A stretch of 14,032 nucleotides of DNA from Lentisphaeria bacterium. Lineage in GTDB: Bacteria; Verrucomicrobiota; Lentisphaeria; Oligosphaerales; Oligosphaeraceae. Shown one piece after another: positions 7,551 through 14,032 of this stretch (position 1 is the stretch's first letter; each line of letters opens with the position of its first letter). A program made the position numbers and the translations under genes. The notes under the pieces are model-generated. The model had not been told where the DNA came from. It ran no database searches and was given only the letters and a program-made list of their open reading frames with translations. The stretch spans positions 1-14,032 of the forward strand of contig JAEDMH010000055.1 of the NCBI GenBank assembly GCA_016303095.1, written 5' to 3'.

Positions 7551-7607
7551 TCCAGACGATTTCCATGATTGATTCTGACTTCGATCCACCTGCAAAACGA
7601 ATCTGAC

Positions 7608-8222
7608 ATGAGCAACACCATCTCTCTGACCGCCACCAAGCGGGACTCTCTCGGCACCAACGCTTCCCGCCGCCTCCGCGCCCAGGGAAGCATCCCCGCC
7701 GTCATCTATTCCTGCGGCGCTGAAAACATCAACTTCCAACTCTCTCTGGAGCAGGTGCTGAAGATTGAGCATCACGCAGGAATGGTCTCCCTGGACATCC
7801 AGGGCGTGGGCGTGAAGAACGCCATCGTCAAGGCCGTCCAATACAAGGCCATCAACGACGCCCCCCTCTCTGTGGACTTCCTGGAAGTGAAGGCCGGAGA
7901 GCAGGTGAGCGTGGTGATCCCCGTGGAGCCCAAGGGCGAACCCGAAGGCCTCCGGGCCGGCGGTCAGCTGGAGCAGGTCATCCACGAGCTGGAAATCCAG
8001 GTCTCCCCCGCCGAGATCCCCGAGGTGCTCATGGTGGATGTGAGCGCTCTGCAGCTGGATCAGGAACTCACCGTGGCGGATGTGAAGCTGCCCGGCGACG
8101 CCAAGGCCCTGGGCGATCACTCCCAGATTGTCTTCCAGGTGCGGATGCCCCACACCAAGCGGGAAGAGACCGAGGCCGCCGCTCCCGCCGAGGACGCCGC
8201 TGCCGCCCCCGAGAAGAAGTAG
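7608..8222 (+). CDS. rplY: Ribosomal protein L25 (Ctc/TL5 type)
   Basis: This 204-residue 5S-rRNA-binding protein of the large subunit is of the long general-stress (CTC/TL5) form. Residues 1-92 are the L25 RNA-binding domain, recognisable from SLTATKRDSLGTNASRRLR and the following IPAVIYS. Residues about 98-185 are the TL5 C-terminal beta domain (VSVVIPVEPKGEPEG, and VSPAEIPEVLMVDVSALQ). The last 20 residues are an Ala/Glu/Pro tail. The ATG at 7608 gives the expected N-terminus; an in-frame TTG at 7569 would add 13 unconserved residues and is rejected. No Shine-Dalgarno sequence is apparent. It is the first gene of the rplY-pth-rpsF-ssb-rpsR-rplI run. Confidence 0.96.
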   Translation: MSNTISLTATKRDSLGTNASRRLRAQGSIPAVIYSCGAENINFQLSLEQVLKIEHHAGMVSLDIQGVGVKNAIVKAVQYKAINDAPLSVDFLEVKAGEQVSVVIPVEPKGEPEGLRAGGQLEQVIHELEIQVSPAEIPEVLMVDVSALQLDQELTVADVKLPGDAKALGDHSQIVFQVRMPHTKREETEAAAPAEDAAAAPEKK

Positions 8223-8382
8223 GCTCCCCTGCTCTCCTACCCACCCCTTGCTCTCCTCCCCCGGCATCCGGGAGAAGGAGAGCCTTGAGGACGACCGGAA
8301 GCCAATTCTCCTGCTTCCCCCCTCGCCCCGCCCCTTCTCCCCGCCGTCTGAAGCACGCCTTCTCTGCGGCAGGGCGAACGAG

Positions 8383-9048
8383 ATGAACGCCGACAAACCG
8401 CTGAAACTCCTGGTCTGCCTGGGAAATCCAGGAAGGGAATACCACAACACCCGACACAACGCCGGGTGGATGGTGGGAGACCGCCTCCTCCAAGGCTCTC
8501 CCTTCCCTCCCCCAAAAACCCTTTGGCAACCCGCCCGGGGAACTCTCCTCTGGCTGGGAGCGGGCGGACGGAGCATCCTGCTCCTGAAACCCGAGACCTA
8601 CATGAACCTCAGCGGCGAGGCCGTGGCAGAAACCCTGGACCATTTCCAGCTCACTCCCCCGGAAATGCTGGTCCTCTGCGACGACCTGGATCTTCCCGAA
8701 GGAGCTCTTCGCCTGCGGCAAAGAGGCTCCTCCGGAGGACACCGGGGACTGGCGTCCATCCTCCAATCCCTCCAGACCCGGGACTTCCCCAGGCTGAGGG
8801 TCGGCATTGGGAGACCGCAACCCGGCTCGGGCATCTCCATCGTACAATGGGTTCTTGCCCCCTGGGTTTCCGTCGAGCCAAATCTCCCCGACGACGCTCT
8901 GAACGCCGCCGCCCAAATCACGGAGCTCTGCCTCCGGCACTCCCTCCCCGAGGCCATGAGGCAAATTCCCCGGATGGGAGACCCCCGACGGACTGAAACC
9001 AACCGTTCCAAATCACAGGAGTCATCATCGTGTCCAAGTATGAATTGA
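8383..9048 (+). CDS. pth: Peptidyl-tRNA hydrolase
   Basis: This 221-residue cytoplasmic esterase releases peptides from peptidyl-tRNAs that drop off ribosomes. The N-terminal signature CLGNPGREYHNTRHNAGW carries N15 and the catalytic H25 (N10 and H20 in E. coli). The segment KPETYMNLSG gives N75, and CDDLDLP gives D100, which corresponds to D93. The position of E. coli N114 in GGHNGL is R121 here (GGHRGL), a departure from the textbook residue. The ATG at 8383 is the only start giving the conserved N-terminus, although the frame is open further upstream. No clear Shine-Dalgarno sequence is seen. Its last 19 nt overlap the start of rpsF, whose ribosome site therefore lies inside pth, suggesting coupled translation. 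The 160 nt between rplY and pth hold nothing recognisable. Confidence 0.96.
   Translation: MNADKPLKLLVCLGNPGREYHNTRHNAGWMVGDRLLQGSPFPPPKTLWQPARGTLLWLGAGGRSILLLKPETYMNLSGEAVAETLDHFQLTPPEMLVLCDDLDLPEGALRLRQRGSSGGHRGLASILQSLQTRDFPRLRVGIGRPQPGSGISIVQWVLAPWVSVEPNLPDDALNAAAQITELCLRHSLPEAMRQIPRMGDPRRTETNRSKSQESSSCPSMN
9017..9021 (+). promoter_or_regulatory. Shine-Dalgarno site deciding the GTG start of rpsF
   Basis: AGGAG lies 8 nt before the GTG at 9030, inside the 3' end of pth. It supports the GTG start and the overlap of the two genes. Confidence 0.85.
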
Positions 9049-9425
9049 TGTTCATCCTCGACCCCACAAAGGTCGAGGGGAATGGAGAGGCCTTCGACGC
9101 CACCATCCAGGCCTACCTCCAGGAACTGGGCGGCCAGATCAGCCGCGTCAAGTTCTTCGAGAAGCGCACCTTCGCCCGCCCCATCGGCAAGCACAAGGCC
9201 GGGCTCTACTGGGACTATGTGGCGGAACTGCCCGCCACCGCCCCCGCCGACGTCAAGGAAAAGTATCGCCTCAACGCCACGGTCCTCCGGGTGGGCATCT
9301 TCCACTTCGAGGATGGACAAGACGACGAGGTCTTCAAGCCCAGAGACGCCAGCGTGCTGGGCGAGGAGTCCTTCCAGGACGAGTTTGACAACGACAACTA
9401 CCGTTTCCGCGGAAACCGGAAGTAG
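9030..9425 (+). CDS. rpsF: Ribosomal protein S6
   Basis: This 131-residue small-subunit protein binds next to S18 on the 30S platform. The N-terminal KYELMFILDP and the central block RTFARPIGKHKAGLYWDY match S6. The typical core of about 95 residues is followed by an extension rich in acidic residues (about 100-124) and a basic end. The start is a GTG with a good Shine-Dalgarno sequence, overlapping the end of pth by 19 nt. The partner genes rpsR and ssb follow, as in many bacteria. Confidence 0.96.
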   Translation: MSKYELMFILDPTKVEGNGEAFDATIQAYLQELGGQISRVKFFEKRTFARPIGKHKAGLYWDYVAELPATAPADVKEKYRLNATVLRVGIFHFEDGQDDEVFKPRDASVLGEESFQDEFDNDNYRFRGNRK

Positions 9426-9521
9426 ACGTCGCTCCGTCGCCGCCCCCGCCCTTTCCCCTGAGCCATCCGAACCGCATCTTCCTTCCGAACCACACACCAA
9501 GCAACAGAGGAGAAAATCCAT

Positions 9522-10079
9522 ATGCCCAGCGTGAACAAGGTCATTCTCATCGGGAATCTCACCCGCGACCCCGAAATCCGCCAGACCAACGGCGGCAGCA
9601 TGCTGGCCTCCTTCACTCTGGCCATGAGCCGGAAGTACACCAATGGCAGAAATGAGTTGGTGGACGAAAGTTGCTTTGTGGACGTGACCGCTTTCCAGCG
9701 CAACGCGGAAATCATCCAGCAGTTTGTACATCGGGGCGACCCTCTCTATGTGGAAGGCCGTCTGCGCTACGAGACTTGGGATGACCGCGCCACAGGCGCC
9801 AAGCGAAACAAGCTGTCCGTGGTCTGCGAGATGGTGCAGTTGCTCGCCCGCAAGGGTGACGCCATGTCTGGAGCCGCCCCGGAAGGCGGCTATCGCCACG
9901 GCGCCCCCGCCCCCGCTCCCCGGAGCTATGGAATGCCGGCGACGCCCCCTGCGGCCAATGGCTACGACCCCGCCGTCCCCCCCGCTCAATATCGTTCCGC
10001 CGCCCCCATGCCCTCCTTCTCCCCGGAAGGACAGCAAGGCGGGGCCCAGGACGCCCCGGTGGACGACCTTCCCTTCTGA
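9522..10079 (+). CDS. ssb: Single-stranded DNA-binding protein
   Basis: This 185-residue protein binds single-stranded DNA during replication, recombination and repair. Residues 1-108 form the OB fold, with the typical start VNKVILIGNLTRDPE, the internal FVDVTAFQRNAE and the segment YVEGRLRYETW. Residues 115-177 are a flexible Gly/Pro/Ala linker. The acidic tip DDLPF (181-185) is the conserved docking site for partner proteins. GAGGAG at 9507-9512, 9 nt before the ATG, sets the start. Its place between rpsF and rpsR is the classical arrangement. Confidence 0.97.
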   Translation: MPSVNKVILIGNLTRDPEIRQTNGGSMLASFTLAMSRKYTNGRNELVDESCFVDVTAFQRNAEIIQQFVHRGDPLYVEGRLRYETWDDRATGAKRNKLSVVCEMVQLLARKGDAMSGAAPEGGYRHGAPAPAPRSYGMPATPPAANGYDPAVPPAQYRSAAPMPSFSPEGQQGGAQDAPVDDLPF

Positions 10080-10209
10080 TCCCCCTGTAGGGGCCCTGCC
10101 CCCTCCCCGCCCCCTCAAAAGGGCCTCCGGGAGCCAGGGAAAAGCACGGGAGAAATCGGGTCTCTCCTCTTCCTGCGAGAGGGAAGGGATGAAGCGGTAG
10201 ATTTTCTTC

Positions 10210-10215
10210 TAGAAT
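10210..10215 (+). promoter_or_regulatory. Weak internal -10-like element before rpsR
   Basis: TAGAAT matches TATAAT at five of six positions and lies in a locally AT-rich patch of the 163-nt ssb-rpsR gap. No acceptable -35 is seen at 16-18 nt. The rest of the gap contains only short GC-rich palindromes such as CCCC-TGTA-GGGG. It could be an internal promoter or chance. Confidence 0.2.
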
Positions 10216-10242
10216 GCCAACCCATCAATAAGGAACTTCACG

Positions 10243-10473
10243 ATGAAGACCATCACTCCGAAACGCCGTCAGAAGCTTCTGCGCCAGAAGACCTGCCGCC
10301 TCTGCAAGAACAACATCTTCCAGTTGGACTTCAAGGATGTGGATCTGCTCAAGCGTTTCCAGACCGAAGGCGGACGCATCCTGCCCCGCACCATCACCGG
10401 CAACTGCACCAAGCACCAGAAGCTGCTGGCCAACGCCATCAAGCGGGCTCGCGTCATGGGCCTCGTTCTCTAG
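10243..10473 (+). CDS. rpsR: Ribosomal protein S18
   Basis: This 76-residue small-subunit protein binds S6 and 16S rRNA on the platform. The S18 signature is present: CRLCKNN, DFKDVDLLKRF, GRILPRTITGNCTKHQ and AIKRAR. C18, C21, C55 and H58 are positioned as a possible zinc site, as in zinc-containing (C+) S18 variants. AAGGA at 10230-10234, 8 nt before the ATG, fixes the start. rplI follows after 30 nt. Confidence 0.97.
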   Translation: MKTITPKRRQKLLRQKTCRLCKNNIFQLDFKDVDLLKRFQTEGGRILPRTITGNCTKHQKLLANAIKRARVMGLVL

Positions 10474-10503
10474 TGACACACCCCCAGAAGAAGGAATACA
10501 AAA

Positions 10504-10959
10504 ATGTCTAAAGAACTGATTCTCCTGGAAGATGTCAAGGATCTGGGTCAGGTCGGCGACATCGTCAAGGTCGCCGATGGTTACGCCCGCAACTATCTTG
10601 TCCCCCGCAAGATGGCCATGGCGGTGAACAAGTCCACCCTCCGCCAGGTGGAAGCCCGGAAGCTCAAGCTCCAAAAGGAGCGGGAAGAGCGTTTGGCCGT
10701 GGCTCAGGCCATGGCGGCCAAGCTGGAAGCCCTCTCCATCGTCCTCCCCATGGCCGTGGGCGAGAACGACAAGCTCTTCGGCTCCGTCTCCTCTCAGGTC
10801 ATCGCCGATGCCGTCAACGCCCAGGGCGTGGAGCTCAACAAGGCTGACGTGGTCCTGGAGGAAAACATCCGGGAGCTGGGCGAATACACCGTGGAGGTGA
10901 AGCTCTCCAGCGAGGTGAAGGCCAACCTGAAGGTGACCGTCGTCAAGAAGGAAGAGTAA
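10504..10959 (+). CDS. rplI: Ribosomal protein L9
   Basis: This 151-residue large-subunit protein binds 23S rRNA near the L1 stalk. The N-terminal domain contains the signature GYARNYLVP (26-34), followed by the long linking helix (about 41-75, rich in Glu, Lys, Arg and Ala) and the C-terminal domain with LFGSVSSQVIADAV. AAGGA (10491-10495) lies 8 nt before the ATG. It is the last gene of the operon, with a strong terminator 30 nt after its stop. Confidence 0.97.
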   Translation: MSKELILLEDVKDLGQVGDIVKVADGYARNYLVPRKMAMAVNKSTLRQVEARKLKLQKEREERLAVAQAMAAKLEALSIVLPMAVGENDKLFGSVSSQVIADAVNAQGVELNKADVVLEENIRELGEYTVEVKLSSEVKANLKVTVVKKEE

Positions 10960-10989
10960 TCCTCCTTCCCCCCCTCCTCCCCAAAGAGG

Positions 10990-11036
10990 AAAAAGCCGTC
11001 TCTCCCTGCCTAAGGAAGAGGCGGCTTTTTGCTTTT
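10990..11036 (+). terminator. Strong intrinsic terminator, probably bidirectional
   Basis: Bases 10990-11003 pair with 11017-11030 (14 bp with one T-G pair); after one mismatch two more C-G pairs close a 7-nt loop, TGCCTAA. The stem ends in TTTTTGCTTTT on the plus strand, serving rplI. On the minus strand the same stem is followed by TTTTTCCTCTTT, so it can also end transcription of the convergent gene, whose stop is about 97 nt away. Confidence 0.9.
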
Positions 11037-11126
11037 ATCGTAAGTTCCTAGACTTCAGGAGCTTGCAGAGATATATCCTGGAGGGGCGCTCCTCCCCCAT
11101 CCCCCAAAGGAGAAGAGCGGCAGTGC

Positions 11127-14012
11127 CTACTCCAGGGCGAGGATCTCTCCGTAGGGGACTTCCACCCTCCTTTCCTGCCCCTGGTGCACCAGGGTCACCC
11201 AGGAAGGCTGACGATCCCACCAACGGACATTCAGCAGATAGAAGCAGCGGCGTCCGTCCTCCTGGTCGTAGGCCGTGAACTCCACATCCTCGTTGGCGCG
11301 AATCCAGCCTCGTTCCTCCTCGGCCCGGGCGCATTCCTCGGCCAGATTCTGGAGGGCGTGGCGGTAATCCGGAAGGAGATCGGGATGGGCAGGCCATTGG
11401 GGGGAGGAGAAAAAGAGGACGCGTCCCTGGCCCACCTGGCGTTCCCGCAGGCCGGTGGCTGCGGGCCAGTCCTCTCCCAGGAGGGCATCTAGAGCCTTCT
11501 CCTGAGAGGGAAGAGTCAAGGGATCCCGTCGTCCCAGGGCGATATTCAAGTGTCGTTGTCCCAGCAGGAGGGTGCCGCCCTGCTGGACATAGCGGAGCAT
11601 TTTTTCTCCGTCTCCGGGCAGATAGGTATGCCATCCCAGGAGGGCAATGGCCCGATAGGAGGTCCAGTCTCCCTCCCAAGGGAGGAGATCCACGGGCCCG
11701 TAGGGGGTGCCGGTATACCATCCCTTGGGAGAGGCGTCGCAGGAGGACGCATGCACCACATCCAGGCGGGCTCTGGGGAAGAAGACCTTGGTCAGCTGGA
11801 AGGACTCTTCGGGGAGTCCGGGCTTCCATTCTTCGCCGTGATTGCACCAGACATTCTTTCCGGCGTCGAAGCAGCGCCAGCCATCGTAGCGTCCCTGGAG
11901 GCAGGCCACGGGCGTCACCAGGCGTCCCCTCCGGGGATGGTGTTCCAGGAAATGCCGGAAGCGATGGAAGGCCTCCTGATGGCATTGGCAGACGGCGCTG
12001 AAGCGGTCATAGTCCGCATAGCCGTTCTCCATGCGCCAGAGTCCCTCTTCGATATTGATCTCCGTGGCCCCCTGGAGATAGCTGGTGGCCAAAGAGAGAA
12101 AGAGACGTTCGCTATGCTCCGGGGAATCCAGAGGCGTGGAGCCCCACTGGACGGCCAGATGGGTGCCGTACTTTCGTTTTCCGTAGGCCCGGGAGGCTCC
12201 CCGGAGGGAGGAGAGCACCACCTCCTCCGGCCCATACATCTGCTCCGCCAGCAGGCAATCATATCCCGCCTGGAAAAAATACCGGAAGAGAGTGGAGGGG
12301 CCGGAGTGCCGGGTGGAATCCCCTTTGGCCTCCTTCAGATTGGCCACAAAATACTCGGCGGCCTCCTTCATGTCCCGGCTCTTCTCCGGGTCGAAGAACC
12401 ACCAGGTTTCGCCGCCCTTGCGCTTGGGACGCACCCGGGGCTGAATCCCCCCGGGATTCACTCCCCGGGAAAGGATGTCCCCATAGGGTTCGGGAAATTC
12501 GGCCGTTCCCCAGATCTTGTTGTCCCAGTAGCAGAGAGAGCCGTCGTTTTCGTGGGCGCGGCGTCCCAGATAAAAGGGTCCCTGGAGGAGTTCCTCCGGG
12601 GGATTGGCGGTCATGCCGGGGACTTCCCGTCCGTCCACCATCAGGGTGTAGTGGAGCCGGAGTTGGTTCAGGAGGGGGACGAGAGTGCGCCAGACTTCCT
12701 CATGGAGACCCCGTCCTCCGCCCCAGCGGTAGGCATGGCGGAAGCAGAGGCAGTTTCCCATGTGATTGGCCACGAACCATTCCAGATAGCGTTCCATGTC
12801 CTCCCGTTCCATGGGGATGTAGACCGCATCCCCCGTTCCCAGGCAAATGGTGGGGGAGGAGGGTTCTTTTCGCTCCACCAGGAAGGAATCTTGGTGTTCC
12901 GGAGAGGAGAGTCGGATTTCCTGTCTTGGGCTCTCCAGCGGGGGGAAGGGGAAGGCATGGAGGCCAGGCTGAGGGAAGGTCATCTGCCGTCCTTCTCCTG
13001 CGGAGACCACCACCTGGGGGCGCGTGGTGCGGATCAAGGCGGCGAAGGGTTCTCCCTCCGGCACCGTTTCCGGGGCTCCCAGGAACTCGAAGTCATGGTT
13101 TCCCAGGAGGTGGAGTTCCAGTCCCTGGGGCACGAAGCCGACGGCAGTGTCGTAGTCGTTTTCCAAGGTCAACGTGAGGAGGTGTTCTCCTGGGGCCAGG
13201 GGGCCCACATCGAAGGTGTATTCCGGGCGGCGCACGATGGAGGAGTATTTTTCTCCCTGGAAGACCACCTTTCCATCCACCCGCAGGGTGCATTCCAGCC
13301 AGTCCCGCCGGGAGAGATTTTCCCCCAGATAATTGAAGCGGGCTCTCCGGTTCTGGGTAGGGGAAAGGGGAGGGACGGGATTCTCCCCCCCTTCCGGCAT
13401 CAGACGGGGACTCCCCGTCCTCAGCTCCCCGTGGGCCTCCGTCACCCCCATGCGAAGAATGGCGCAGGCCACATTCTCCGGCATGATGAATTCCGTGGAC
13501 ACCTCCCGCCACTCGTAGCTCCCCTCCGGATAGGGGAGGAAAACCACCTGGTCCGGGGCGTCAAAGACATCATGGGGATGACGCCCCTCCTTCTGCCAGT
13601 ACAACTCCAGGGCCAGCCCCGTCCCCTCCCCACATCGAAACTCCTTCCCCTTGACCCACTGGGAAAGACGACAGAGCTTCCCGGGAGACAACTCCTCCCC
13701 ATAGAGCTTCACATAGGCGGCGCAGGGGCGGCGATCGCCCCGGCAGGGCCAGCGCAGGGCATAGGCCTCCCCCGCCACATCCTCCCGGGTCAAGGCGTCG
13801 TCCACCCCCATGGAGATGGCGTAGGTGGCGCCCCATTCCGTGCGCCATCGCCAGAAGTAGTCGGTTTCTCCCATCAGGCGCAGCCGGCAGGTGGCGGGAA
13901 AGTCCACGGATGGCACCATGAAGGGGAAGTTTCGTTCTCCCCTGGGGGGAATGTAGTAACGGCGATCTCCCAGGGAGAGACGGAAGATTTCTTGACGGAG
14001 AAAGCGGCGCAT
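11127..14012 (-). CDS. Large multidomain glycoside-hydrolase-like protein of unassigned family
   Basis: This 961-residue protein was not matched to a named family. Residues about 35-205 look like a carbohydrate-binding-type beta sandwich (the YEWREVSTEFIMP segment resembles jelly-roll binding modules). About 225-330 and 335-400 look like further beta-sandwich or Ig-like domains. About 410-730 has alternating helix/strand character suggesting a TIM barrel, with possible catalytic carboxylates E590 (LLAEQMYG) and E651 (GATEINIEEG). About 735-890 resembles the flavodoxin/amidotransferase-like fold of beta-galactosidase trimerisation domains (YRAIALLGWHTYLP, then VQQGGTLLLG), and the end is a small beta domain. 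A sugar-polymer-degrading role is inference from this layout. No signal peptide is visible. The ATG at 14012 is preceded by TTCCC with no Shine-Dalgarno sequence. The frame stays open to the window edge, but no start codon lies in those last 20 bases, so a start further upstream cannot be excluded. It is convergent with rplI. Confidence 0.75.
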   Translation of the reverse strand: MRRFLRQEIFRLSLGDRRYYIPPRGERNFPFMVPSVDFPATCRLRLMGETDYFWRWRTEWGATYAISMGVDDALTREDVAGEAYALRWPCRGDRRPCAAYVKLYGEELSPGKLCRLSQWVKGKEFRCGEGTGLALELYWQKEGRHPHDVFDAPDQVVFLPYPEGSYEWREVSTEFIMPENVACAILRMGVTEAHGELRTGSPRLMPEGGENPVPPLSPTQNRRARFNYLGENLSRRDWLECTLRVDGKVVFQGEKYSSIVRRPEYTFDVGPLAPGEHLLTLTLENDYDTAVGFVPQGLELHLLGNHDFEFLGAPETVPEGEPFAALIRTTRPQVVVSAGEGRQMTFPQPGLHAFPFPPLESPRQEIRLSSPEHQDSFLVERKEPSSPTICLGTGDAVYIPMEREDMERYLEWFVANHMGNCLCFRHAYRWGGGRGLHEEVWRTLVPLLNQLRLHYTLMVDGREVPGMTANPPEELLQGPFYLGRRAHENDGSLCYWDNKIWGTAEFPEPYGDILSRGVNPGGIQPRVRPKRKGGETWWFFDPEKSRDMKEAAEYFVANLKEAKGDSTRHSGPSTLFRYFFQAGYDCLLAEQMYGPEEVVLSSLRGASRAYGKRKYGTHLAVQWGSTPLDSPEHSERLFLSLATSYLQGATEINIEEGLWRMENGYADYDRFSAVCQCHQEAFHRFRHFLEHHPRRGRLVTPVACLQGRYDGWRCFDAGKNVWCNHGEEWKPGLPEESFQLTKVFFPRARLDVVHASSCDASPKGWYTGTPYGPVDLLPWEGDWTSYRAIALLGWHTYLPGDGEKMLRYVQQGGTLLLGQRHLNIALGRRDPLTLPSQEKALDALLGEDWPAATGLRERQVGQGRVLFFSSPQWPAHPDLLPDYRHALQNLAEECARAEEERGWIRANEDVEFTAYDQEDGRRCFYLLNVRWWDRQPSWVTLVHQGQERRVEVPYGEILALE

Positions 14013-14032
14013 GGGAACCGTTGATTTTTCGG

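Larger units (their letters stand above)
7403..7607 (+). promoter_or_regulatory. Intergenic region and leader upstream of rplY
   Basis: This 205-nt gap separates uppP from rplY. Its first part has a weak GGGAAG/CTTCCC hairpin (7415-7420 with 7435-7440) lacking a T-run, a poor terminator candidate for the upstream cluster. Then come a promoter candidate and two adjacent hairpins, listed separately. Close to the start codon there is an imperfect repeat, GATTCTGAC (7571-7579) and GAATCTGAC (7599-7607), the second copy directly abutting the rplY ATG. Confidence 0.45.

Noticed and set aside
7569..7607. TTG start for rplY with a 13-residue extension
   Set aside because: The ATG at 7608 gives the normal L25 N-terminus; the extension is unlike the family.
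8128..8382. Upstream extension of pth in an open frame
   Set aside because: The extension is Pro/Arg/Ser-rich, overlaps the end of rplY and precedes the conserved Pth N-terminus; it is a compositional artefact.
7092..8576. 494-residue minus-strand frame across uppP, rplY and pth
   Set aside because: It overlaps three well-identified genes and the rplY promoter region, and has shadow-like composition.
10080..10242. GC palindromes between ssb and rpsR as terminator or small RNA
   Set aside because: The stems are only 4-6 bp, lack T-runs, and no known RNA family is recognisable.
11550..14024. 824-residue open frame on the plus strand opposite the hydrolase-like gene
   Set aside because: The composition is shadow-like (Gly, His, Pro, Glu-rich) and there are no motifs, whereas the minus-strand frame has coherent domain-like sequence and a normal start and stop near a terminator.

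Overview
The window is a G+C-rich stretch of bacterial chromosome, mostly housekeeping genes, with strongly C-ending codons and many poly-C and polypyrimidine runs on the coding strands. The gene order L25-Pth-S6-SSB-S18-L9 resembles the rplY-pth-rpsF-rpsR-rplI order known in Chlamydiae and Verrucomicrobia. Together with the LptF/LptG-type permease (a diderm envelope) and a large orphan glycoside-hydrolase-like protein, it suggests the PVC superphylum, perhaps Lentisphaerota. That placement is inference, since no rRNA or other taxonomic marker is present.

Layout. (1) 1-1253: the 3' part of a gene for a long coiled-coil protein with a C-terminal YacP/Rae1-type NYN nuclease domain; its 5' end lies outside the window. 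(2) 1254-1538: a non-coding gap with a possible promoter at its right end. (3) 1539-7402: a tight co-directional cluster, lepA, lepB, a GYF_2-RDD membrane protein, an LptF/LptG-family permease and uppP, with gaps of only 9, 42, 16 and 7 nt. Translation factor EF4 is followed by the preprotein signal peptidase, LPS-export-type permease and lipid-carrier recycling, so the cluster looks like a translation/secretion/envelope-biogenesis operon. (4) 7403-7607: a promoter and a structured leader. (5) 7608-10959: a translation/replication operon, rplY, pth, rpsF, ssb, rpsR and rplI, closed by a strong intrinsic terminator at 10990-11036. (6) 11127-14012, minus strand: a convergent large multidomain protein, glycoside-hydrolase-like and of no family I can name, running to the right edge of the window.

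Two translation-initiation styles are visible. rpsF, ssb, rpsR and rplI each have a well-spaced Shine-Dalgarno sequence. lepA, lepB, the RDD gene, the permease gene, uppP and the minus-strand gene have none and start in a C-rich context (CCC or CC directly before ATG); rplY and pth also lack one.

I found no tRNA, rRNA, CRISPR array, insertion sequence, attachment site or defence system. The least ordinary items are the coiled-coil/NYN protein, the minus-strand orphan hydrolase-like protein, the large insertion in the signal peptidase and the structured rplY leader.
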